Assembly (NCBI GenBank): GCA_009602725.1
Contig: WELB01000294.1
Coordinates: 111,781 to 136,196 of the forward strand
Length of the DNA stretch: 24,416 nt
DNA from: Spirogloea muscicola
Taxonomy: Eukaryota > Streptophyta > Zygnematophyceae > Spirogloeales > Spirogloeaceae
Reading direction: 5' to 3'
Shown here: positions 18,627 through 24,416 of the stretch, piece by piece
Layout: the number at the start of each line of letters is the position of its first letter
Numbering within the stretch: position 1 is the stretch's first letter
The notes under the pieces: generated by a model
The model's input: only the letters and a program-made list of their open reading frames with translations
What the model was told of the DNA's origin: nothing
Database searches by the model: none
Translations under genes and position numbers: made by a program

Positions 18627-18812
18627 GCGCGCGGCCAGATTGACTGGTGGCTGGGAAAGGCCAGCCCAAAGAGATGGATAAGGTCTGAAGGAGCCGGAGT
18701 GCGAAGGACTAGGACTAAAACATCAGCCAGGGAACGCTCAGCAACCTCTAGTCAGTAGATGCAAGTCTGAGTAGCTAGTCGGCGGAAAGACGTCGCCCTG
18801 ACGGAAGCCGGA
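18627..18812 (-). mobile_element. LINE C-terminus with subfamily B UTR, minus strand
   Basis: On the minus strand: F-R-Q-G-D-V-F-P-P-T-S-Y-S-D-L-H-L-L-T and a near-complete end (R-G-C in place of R-G-Y), then the subfamily B UTR and the hairpin GGCTGG-CCTTTC-CCAGCC. It is 5'-truncated at the junction with the plus-strand copy at 18826, so the two fragments are head to head. Confidence 0.75.
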
Positions 18813-18825
18813 TGCATACGACCGC

Positions 18826-19360
18826 TTACCACTGACGCATACGACCGCTTACACCCAGCCCAATGTGCCACCAAGGTTGGGTATGCGGTCGCCTGCGCCG
18901 CTCGGGCTAAAGAGCTCAAGTACGCCGACCATCCGCGGGAAGACGAGTTCTTCCCGTTGGCCATTGACACCCATGGGGCGCTGGGCGCTCGGTGGCTCGA
19001 GCTGCTCACCCAGCTTGCCCGCCACACCATCGCCCGTCGCTTCCATGGGGAGCCGGTCGACTTTCCTGCAGCCGGGTCGCTGGCGCAAGTGTATCGTATG
19101 CGCCTGGCCGTCTCGCTGCAGAGGTCTATGGCCCGGGCGCTGCACCTTCGTGCCGGCAGAGCCCTCGCTGCTGCCTCTGGCTCTGGCTAGGGGACCCACT
19201 TCCATGCCTAGCATCTCTGATCTGCGGCTGCTTAGCAGGGGTTACTGAGTGATTCGTAGCTGCTTTGTTTCTTTGTGTTCTTCTTTTCTTAGCGCTTCTC
19301 GTGCTCTATTCATTCTTTGTGGGCTGGCTTCTCCAGCCCCTATCCTCAATGGGCGACCAC
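18826..19360 (+). mobile_element. LINE endonuclease/C-terminal fragment with full 3' UTR and tail
   Basis: Plus strand: A-K-E-L-K-Y-A-D-H-P-R-E-D-E-F-F-P-L-A-I, D-T-H-G-A-L-G-A, L-E-L-L-T-Q-L-A-R, R-F-H-G-E-P-V-D-F, Q-V-Y-R-M-R-L-A-V-S-L-Q, L-R-A-G-R-A-L-A-A-A-S, then after a small frame change S-I-S-D-L-R-L-L-S-R-G-Y-stop (stop 19246-19248). The K-x-x-K-Y motif missing from the sister copy at 3036 is kept here. The UTR runs to the hairpin GGGCTGG-CTTCT-CCAGCCC (about 19320-19338) and ATGGGCGACCACTTTCTTC. A 26-base duplication (GCATACGACCGCTTAC) marks its 5' junction at 18813-18855. Confidence 0.85.
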
Positions 19361-19362
19361 TT

Positions 19363-19500
19363 TCTTCTGATGCCGCCGCCAAAGCTCGGCCTGCGCGCAA
19401 GTGAACCGCGAAGGCAAAGGGACCGCTGCATCGAGATGGCCAAACGCATTCGGAAGACTTGAGCGAGGGACCCGGCGACATCGAAGCCTCCGGCTTCAAT
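19363..19500 (-). mobile_element. LINE C-terminal fragment, minus strand
   Basis: On the minus strand: F-D-V-A-G-S-L-A-Q-V-F-R-M-R-L-A-I-S-M-Q, then with one frame change L-R-A-G-R-A and A-A-A-S. It lacks the S-D-L end; a plus-strand tail meets it at 19362. A fragment of the 135-bp tandem unit follows at 19505-19555. Confidence 0.7.
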
Positions 19501-19554
19501 GTCGAGGGGGGAGCCGTGCTGACGGGGGCCATGTCGACTCGACCTGTACCGCTT

Positions 19555-19735
19555 GTGTTGCCTGAACAATGTGTTGGCTTGAATTGGCCTCCATCTCAAT
19601 CCATGCGCCCGCGCGCCTTCTCCTTGTGTAGGGTGCTAGAGGAGGGTAAGGCCCCCTTCTCGTACTCTGTTCATTCTTATTTGGGCTGGCTTTTCCAGCC
19701 CCTATTCTCAATGGGCGAGCACTTACTTCTTTCTC
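19555..19735 (+). mobile_element. LINE tails, types F and A, in series
   Basis: Type F (CCTGAACAATGTGTTGGC, GGCTTGAATTGGCC, CATGCGCCCGCGCGCC) is followed by type A (TCGTACTCTGTTCATTC, hairpin GGGCTGG-CTTTT-CCAGCCC, CTATTCTCAATGGGCGAGCA). This type A copy is the cleanest in the window. Confidence 0.8.
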
Positions 19736-19745
19736 CAGCCCCTAT

Positions 19746-19970
19746 TGGCGGCGGCCTCCGGCGGCGATGTCTTTCCGCCGGCTAGCTACTCAGACTTGCA
19801 TCTCCTGACTAGAGGTTACTGAGCGTTCCCTGGCTGATGTCTTAGTCCTAGTCCTTCGCACTCCGGCTCCTTCAGACCTTGTCCATTCCTTTGGGCTGGC
19901 CTTTCCCAGCCACCAGTCAATCTGGCCGCGCTTCTTTTATCCTCAATGGGCGAGCACTTCTTCTGTTTTC
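19746..19970 (+). mobile_element. LINE C-terminus with complete subfamily B UTR
   Basis: The frame 19746-19821 keeps A-A-A-S-G, G-D-V-F-P-P-A-S-Y and S-D-L-H-L-L-T-R-G-Y-stop. The UTR (GCGTTCCCTGGCTGATGTC...) reaches the hairpin GGCTGG-CCTTTC-CCAGCC at about 19891-19908, then ACCAGTCAATCTGGCCGCGC. After it comes an end resembling type A (ATCCTCAATGGGCGAGCAC), suggesting the two tail types are modular or recombined. Confidence 0.75.
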
Positions 19971-19984
19971 GGCGCTTCTTTCTT

Positions 19985-20165
19985 TGGCTTTGGACATTGT
20001 GCATTCTTTTTGAGTGGCTTTGCCAGCTCCCTCTTCCGTACTATGTAGCCCTGTTTAGTTTGCCCTAGATTCTGCCTGAACAATGTGTCGGCTTGAATTG
20101 GCCTCCATTTCATTTCATGCGCCCCGCGCGCCTTCTCTCTATGGGCGAGCTCTTCTTCTACCTCC
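19985..20165 (+). mobile_element. Further plus-strand LINE tails
   Basis: A variant hairpin (TGGC-TTT-GCCA within GAGTGGCTTTGCCAGCTC, about 20011-20028) is followed by a type F unit (20070-20140) ending ATGGGCGAGCTCTTCTTC. Its upstream context (TATGTAGCCCTGTTTAGTTT) also precedes the antisense type F copy at 1645-1745, so type F extends at least 40 bases 5' of the hairpin. Confidence 0.65.
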
Positions 20166-20206
20166 AAAAAATAACTAAGCAGCAATGGCAGGAGGGAGGG
20201 CGGGTG

Positions 20207-20515
20207 TCAGAAGAAGAAAGTGCTCGCCCATTGAGAATAAGGGGCTGGAAAAGCCAGCCCAAAGAAAATGAACAGAGTACGAGAAGGGGGCCAGGGGAAG
20301 GGGAAGCGCTGAGAAAAAGAAGAAAGAAGAAAGCGCGGCCAGATTGACGGGTGGCTGGGAAAGGCTTGTCTCGCCCCTATCAATGAAGAGGAGCTCGCCC
20401 ATAGAAAAGAGGAGCTGGCTGGGAAAGGCCAGCCCAAAGGAATGGACAAGGAAGGAAGTGCTCGCCCATTGAGGATAGGGGCTGAAAAGCCAGCCCAAAC
20501 AATAAACTAGCACAC
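20207..20515 (-). mobile_element. Four stacked antisense LINE tails
   Basis: On the minus strand: type A at about 20213-20300, type B at about 20330-20362 (hairpin half lost), type A/B at about 20385-20455, type A at about 20458-20500. Each has ATGGGCGAGC and most have GGGCTGG ... CCAGCCC. Four tail units within 300 bases, with no LINE coding sequence, is the densest cluster in the window. Confidence 0.75.
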
Positions 20516-20529
20516 AAAGAAACAAAGCA

Positions 20530-20600
20530 GTCAGAACAGGGGGGAGGATGGATCACTCAGCAGTTACGAGTGAGGAGCCTCAGATCCAACAGATCCAGAA
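20530..20600 (-). mobile_element. LINE C-terminus remnant, minus strand
   Basis: The minus strand reads [10 protein letters not shown]-stop opposite GGATCACTCAGCAGTTACGA. The same sequence, better preserved as [10 protein letters not shown], occurs at 22481-22520. The overlapping plus-strand 71-codon frame (20548-20763) is an antisense artefact. Sequence 20600-20750 is unassigned. Confidence 0.6.
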
Positions 20601-20754
20601 GAAAAGGAAGAATGCGGCTGCTGATACTGCAGAATCCAAAAGAAGAATTCCGTGTGTATTAGAAACTAATGTAGGCCAAATCGCCAAGTACAAGGCAAGC
20701 ACATCTATTGATCTACATAACCTACAGCAGATTGACCCGCTCAATAACCATGGG

Positions 20755-22256
20755 TCAAAATAGGTCTCTAATCGATGCATGAATACTAGATGCCAGAAAC
20801 GGAACCCTTCTGCCACCAACTAGAGCTCGCCCAGCTTTCTGGTGCAAGGCAATAGCCTGAGCACGCTGCAAACAGGCCGAAACTTGTCGTCGCAAGAGCG
20901 ACAGATGCAGCTGGCTAGCCCATCTCAGCCGGAAACACATCTGCACGTCGAGTGTAGCCTAGGTTGGCAATTTTTCGAAGGAGAGTGTGGAAACGAGGAC
21001 CCAGACAGCCAAGAATGTCGATTGCCGCTGGCAGGAGCTGATCGCATTGGGGGTAATCGGAGTAGTGCCGCAAGCAATTTCCTTTGTTCTGCACCGCCCA
21101 CTGCATGCCCAGCGATGTGTGTCGATGCTGGGCCTTCAGATGCCTCCGTAATAACAACGTCGACCAGGGCCCGTGGTCCTCCACCAGGTTGCACGCCCAC
21201 AATGTCAAGTGTGCGGCTATGATGACGTCCCTGGACGTCCGTGGTGATAGGCATGATATTGTTGACTTCCACAACCGCACGGTAGTGGGCGTCGCGCATC
21301 AAGCCCGCCAGGGCATCGCGAAGGAGGTTGTGAATGCCCACCACTTCTGGTCCAGTGGGCCATCTCAGCATGTGAGTGGCGAGCACAGCACCCTCTGCAC
21401 GGAAGCCGCACTCGCACTGGCGCACCCCAATGAGGCAGTTAGGTGGGAGGCCGAGGAAGAGTTGAAGCGATGTCCGAAAGGCCTCGGAGCTGATGCTGAA
21501 GGCGTTGGCGATGGGGGGAGAGGTGATCCAGTCAGTGGCACCAGGTGTGGCCACAGAAGTAAGTCCTGCCAAGCTCCTTGGATTGTTCTGAATCTCTGGC
21601 AGCCTCCTCAACCTTCTGCTGCATTCGTCTTCCGCTGCCGTAACCAGTCTGGGTTGTGCCCCTCTATCAGGAGCTTGGGCGAGGGCGGAGAATGGCGTGA
21701 GTAGGGGTTGGAGAGAGGGGAAAGAGCTGATGGCTGAGTCGCGGATGATCCCCAGATCAGCTTGGAAGGGGAAGGAGCCTTCCTCCACATTGCGTACAGG
21801 ATCGTGAAGGCAAGGGAAGCGCATGGGGAGCAGGGAGGCGGTCTGGTGCCAGCAGCCCAGGAAGGCTGCTTGCGCCGTCTGCTCCAACGACCGGCAGCCA
21901 AGGCCGCCCATGCGAGTAGGGAGGGAGGCCTGGAGGGAGGCTGAAGCTGAGGGGAAAGACGAAGAATAAAGTAGGGATGCCAGGGACTGCTGAAGGGAGT
22001 CATCATATTCCTTGTAGAAGAAAGCGGCTGCTGATATGAAAGAATCGGCTGTGAAATGCCAGCCAGATGCATACAGGTGTTCATGACGGAGCCAAAGGCT
22101 AGGCAGACAGGGCGCCCTCAATACCCCCTTGTAGAGCTCCGCCACCATGCCCAATGGGGCGACTGTCCGTTGCAGATAGCAGCCCGTTGGCCGATGCAGC
22201 GGGTGAGGATGGCAAACTCCAGCTGCGTGTCCCCAAGGAGGGGAAGGGAAGGGAGG
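20755..22256 (-). mobile_element. LINE ORF, C-terminal half: thumb, zinc knuckle and restriction-like endonuclease (decayed)
   Basis: It contains the longest open frame in the window (minus, 22385 to 20925, 486 codons). In order: a thumb-region block (G-D-T-Q-L-E-F-A-I-L-T, in a neighbouring frame near 22240), a long linker (M-G-G-L-G-C-R-S-L), the knuckle (Q-C-E-C-G ... H-M-L-R with the expected last Cys changed to Trp), H-N-L-L-R-D-A-L, then T-L-D, 14 residues, D-V-V-I-T-E. The last fits the R/K-P-D-X12-14-D/E spacing of R2-type restriction-like endonucleases with a degenerate first triplet. The frame shifts near 20930 and continues A-L-H-Q-K-A-G-R-A-L-V to about 20755. The C-terminus is diverged from the short copies, so this is another subfamily. 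It is the downstream part of the reverse transcriptase at 23095-23962. Confidence 0.8.
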
Positions 22257-22261
22257 GGGGC

Positions 22262-22331
22262 GAGGTGTTTTGAGCTGCTCACCCAGCTCGCCTGCCACAC
22301 CATCGCCCGTCGCTTCCATGGGAAGCCGGTA
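22262..22331 (+). mobile_element. Small plus-strand LINE endonuclease fragment
   Basis: Encodes F-E-L-L-T-Q-L-A-C-H-T-I-A-R-R-F-H-G-K-P-V, a 70-base piece of the region that is complete at 19000-19065. It ends exactly where an antisense type C tail begins. Confidence 0.7.
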
Positions 22332-22780
22332 AGAAGAAGAAGTGGCACTCCCAATGGGGGCAAGGGCTGCGAAAACCCAGCCCAAAAAAAATTCACAAAG
22401 GTTCAGAGGGGCCTAAGAGCGGTGAGCAGCTACAAAGGGGCCTGAGGATGCAATGGTAAAACAGGGGGAGGATGGATCACTCAATAAGTACGAGTGAGGA
22501 GCCTCAGATCCGACAGACTAGCTGCCGGGAAGCTATCACCCTGACGAAACCCAGAGCCCGCAGCGAGAGCACGGCCAGCTCGCAGATGCAGAGCGTGGGC
22601 CATGGACCGCTGCAGGGATACAGAGAGGCGCATCCGATATACCTGAGCCCACGAGCCCGCGGCGTTGAAGTCGGCTGGCTCGCCGCGTCTGCGGGACACA
22701 GCCCGCCGCGCAAGCCTAGCCAATAGGTCAAGCCACTGGGACCCAAGAGCCCCGTGCACGTCCACCGCCAAGGTAGACTG
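22332..22780 (-). mobile_element. LINE C-terminal fragment with type C tail, minus strand
   Basis: The minus frame 22771-22481 reads A-V-D-V-H-G-A-L-G-S-Q-W-L-D-L-L, M-R-L-S-V-S-L-Q-R-S, L-R-A-G-R-A-L-A-A-G-S-G-F-R-Q-G-D and [10 protein letters not shown], then a stop. Its 3' UTR and type C tail (GGGCTG-GGTTTTCG-CAGCCC) extend to 22332. This 5'-truncated copy meets a plus-strand copy head to head at 22781-22785, inside the larger minus-strand LINE. Confidence 0.8.
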
Positions 22781-22784
22781 CAGC

Positions 22785-23090
22785 CGGGTCGCTGGCGCAA
22801 GTGTATCGCATGCGCCTGGCCGTCTCGCTGCAGAGGTCTATGGCCCGGGCCATGCACCTTCGTGCCGGCAGAGCCCTCGCTGCTCTGTCTCTGGCTCTGG
22901 CCAGAGGACCCACTTCAACGAGCCTAGCATCTCCGACCTGCGGCTGCTTAGCAGAGGTTACTGAGTGATTCGTAGCTGCTTTGTTTCTGTTTCTTAGCGC
23001 TTCCCCTGGCCCCCTTTTCGTACTCTGTTCATTCATTTTCGGGCTGGTTTTTCCAGCCCCTATTCTAAATGGGCGAGCACTTTCTTCTTG
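22785..23090 (+). mobile_element. LINE C-terminal fragment with 3' UTR and type A tail
   Basis: Plus strand: A-A-G-S-L-A-Q-V-Y-R-M-R-L-A-V-S-L-Q, L-R-A-G-R-A-L-A, then with a small frame change S-I-S-D-L-R-L-L-S-R-G-Y-stop (22962-22964). The 3' UTR is uninterrupted: GTGATTCGTAGCTGCTTTG, TTTCTTAGCGCTTCCCCTGG, TCGTACTCTGTTCATTC, hairpin GGGCTGG-TTTTT-CCAGCCC, ATGGGCGAGCACTTTCTTC. It shows that the free-standing type A modules are the end of this UTR. Confidence 0.85.
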
Positions 23091-23094
23091 TTTT

Positions 23095-23962
23095 TGAAGG
23101 CGTTCCCGCAAGTCCACCGCCCGGTGAGCTTGGTGTACCGAAGGGGACCTTGAAAATGGCCACCCATTGGCAGGGGTCTGACAGCCGTGGGGGAGCTGAA
23201 GGTTGGCAGGGAGACCGCGCGGGGACCAGGCCACGCTCTTAGACGGGCAAACCCGCAGGCCCATCAGGTCCAATTCGCGAACGAGCAAGGGGTAAGCCGC
23301 CATGACTTCAGCTGGAGGTCCAATGATGTGTGTGTCATCCGCGTAGGAAGCGAAGAGGAGGTCTGGGTGTTGGCTCTGAGTACGCCCAATAGCCCGGCAA
23401 TGTGCCAACGCAAACAGGATTGGGCTAAGGGGATCCCCCTGGCGTGTGCCAGAAGATGACCACAGCGTCTTCCACGACTCTCCGGCTTGCCACAGCAGCC
23501 GCCCTGGGCGGCCATAGGCCATGAGGAAAAAGGGTATAAGGGGAGGGAGGTAATCGCGTCAGCTCCTCCATGATGACGCTGCGCTCCACTGTGTTAAAGG
23601 CGTTACTGATATCCAGCCCAAGGACCATCATTGAAGGGTCCACGTCGAGAGCGGCACGGATGCCGTGGACGAGGGCCTCCGCCCCGCAGGACATGCCAGC
23701 ACCAAATTGGTGGGGTGATAGATGGCTGGTCAGCTGGGGTTTCAGCTCGCTGCACACGGCCTTTGATACCAGCCGCATGACAACCTCCGTCATCACAATG
23801 GGTCTCACACCGCCTGTTGGCTTCGCAAGGGCTAGCAGGTAGCTGGAGTTTAAGGCGTCAGCAATGCGTGGTGGAATGGCAGCCCTGGCAATGTGCCGGC
23901 AGGTCGAGAGGAACAGGGAGAAGCTCCTCTCATCCCCATCAAGGAATAGGTCGTGTAGGTGC
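23095..23962 (-). mobile_element. LINE reverse transcriptase domain (frameshifted), minus strand
   Basis: Two minus frames together give a non-LTR reverse transcriptase. From 23962: A-L-A-K-P-T-G-G-V-R-P-I (fingers), H-Q-F-G-A-G, motif A L-G-L-D-I-S-N-A-F-N-T-V (about 23595-23630). After a frameshift near 23530 come motif B G-T-R-Q-G-D-P-L-S-P (about 23425-23455) and motif C F-A-S-Y-A-D-D-T-H-I (about 23325-23355). The catalytic aspartates of motifs A and C are present, and N-A-F and Y-A-D-D are typical of LINEs. The N-terminus is cut by a tail insertion at 23963, and the 3' side by the nested insertions at 22262-23090, beyond which the same LINE continues at 22256. Confidence 0.9.
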
Positions 23963-24035
23963 TCAAAGAAGAAAGTGCTCGCCCATTGAGAATAGGGGCT
24001 GGAACAACCAGCCCGAAAAAGAATGAACAGAGCCA
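23963..24035 (-). mobile_element. Type A tail inserted at the 5' edge of the RT fragment
   Basis: On the minus strand: CTGTTCATTC, hairpin GGGCTGG-TTGTT-CCAGCCC, CTATTCTCAATGGGCGAGCA, CTTTCTTCTT, then directly the RT reading frame (E-H-L-H-D-L-F). The tail is in the same orientation as the LINE. Whether more of the LINE lies upstream cannot be seen. Confidence 0.75.
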
Positions 24036-24059
24036 TCCAGAAGGGCCTCCAGACACCAT

Positions 24060-24155
24060 CCGGGGGGCTTTGGTCCCTCAGGCTCCCTCAGACTTTGTCC
24101 ATTCTTTCGGGCTGGCCTTTCCCAGCCACCAGTCAATCTGGCCGCGCTTCCTCTC
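24060..24155 (+). mobile_element. LINE tail, type B
   Basis: CAGGCTCCCTCAGACTTTGT, then CATTCTTTCGGGCTGGCC, TTTCCCAGCC and ACCAGTCAATCTGGCCGCGC, matching 525-598 closely. Confidence 0.75.
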
Positions 24156-24159
24156 TTTG

Positions 24160-24237
24160 GTCACCCACTTCCAGGAGCCTAGCGTCTCTGACCTGAGGCT
24201 GCTTAGCAGGGTTTACTGAGTGATCCGTAGCTGCTTT
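24160..24237 (+). mobile_element. LINE C-terminus remnant with start of 3' UTR
   Basis: S-V-S-D-L-R-L-L-S-R-V-Y-stop (24217-24219), followed by GTGATCCGTAGCTGCTTTG, the UTR beginning seen at 19251 and 22967. It breaks off into the next fragment. Confidence 0.75.
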
Positions 24238-24416
24238 GCGCGGGACCGAGCCTGGAGAGCTGGCTGCTCATGTTCTGCGCTGTTCCCACAGCGGAGAGCG
24301 GACAGCGGCCCACGACCACCTCCGCGACGTAATGCATGGCATCCTGTTGGAGGCTGGTTTCTCCGTGCCAGCAGAGCACTCCGGAATCATGCCAATCCAG
24401 CACAGGGCCGACGGTC
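24238..24416 (+). mobile_element. LINE knuckle/endonuclease fragment running off the window
   Basis: Plus strand: G-E-L-A-A-H-V-L-R-C-S, G-E-R-T-A-A-H-D-H-L-R-D-V-M-H-G, then E-A-G-F-S-V-P-A-E-H-S-G-I-M-P and A-D-G at the edge. The frame is uninterrupted. It provides the empty-site reference for the 62-bp insertion at 2646-2707. The first Cys pair of the knuckle lies upstream of the breakpoint. Confidence 0.75.

Noticed and set aside
309-20515. Regularly repeated hairpins as a CRISPR array
   Set aside because: Spacing is irregular, both orientations occur, and the context is clearly eukaryotic.
20548-20763. 71-codon plus-strand frame as a small basic protein
   Set aside because: Its start is the reverse complement of the LINE C-terminus, repeated at 22472; the frame is an antisense artefact.
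20925-22385. 486-codon minus frame as an intact host gene
   Set aside because: It carries LINE landmarks, has a degenerate knuckle, needs frameshifts at both ends and is continuous with RT sequence upstream.
309-24155. Hairpin modules as tRNA-derived SINEs or tRNA genes
   Set aside because: I found no convincing pol III A and B boxes, and the uninterrupted copy at 22785-23090 shows the module is the end of a LINE 3' UTR.

Overview
The window looks like nuclear DNA of a green-lineage eukaryote, most likely a green alga; this placement is inferred. The evidence is one very intron-rich gene whose protein is plant-type MON2, with GT-AG introns of about 90-340 bp, lying between GC-rich fields of decayed non-LTR retrotransposon (LINE) sequence. 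Nothing bacterial is visible: no operons, ribosome binding sites or CRISPR array. I recognised no tRNA or rRNA gene.

Layout. (1) 1-3410: LINE debris on both strands, mostly 5'-truncated copies of the extreme 3' end of the element (zinc knuckle, restriction-like endonuclease, C-terminal tail, 3' UTR hairpin). (2) 3411-3800: short GC-rich upstream region of the gene. (3) 3801-16462: a complete plus-strand MON2 gene that I resolve into 42 exons (perhaps 43) with consistent phases, from the DCB-type N-terminus to the Mon2 C-terminus. Exon 1 is one base short relative to the family, so the conserved N-terminus is split between two frames. At least two and probably four introns use GC-AG boundaries. 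(4) 16463-20750: LINE tails again, plus an AT-rich patch with an inverted repeat (17160-17380) and an unassigned stretch (17740-18340). (5) 20755-24036: the best-preserved LINE, on the minus strand, with reverse transcriptase motifs A, B and C, a CCHC-like knuckle and an endonuclease motif, interrupted by later insertions. (6) 24060-24416: further plus-strand LINE pieces running off the window.

How it fits together. MON2 is a large Arf-GEF-related scaffold of the trans-Golgi and endosomes and the only host gene I can support. Everything else can be read as one LINE superfamily and its tails. Its members end in a shared C-terminal peptide (S-D-L-x-L-L-x-R-G-Y-stop) followed by a 3' UTR with a short hairpin (GGGCTGG, small loop, CCAGCCC). 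That hairpin recurs more than 20 times outside the gene, in several subfamilies and both orientations, often with no LINE coding sequence attached. The pattern suggests a retrotransposon whose reverse transcriptase recognises a 3' stem-loop and usually leaves tail-only insertions; one 62-bp insertion can be delimited by comparing filled and empty sites inside the window.
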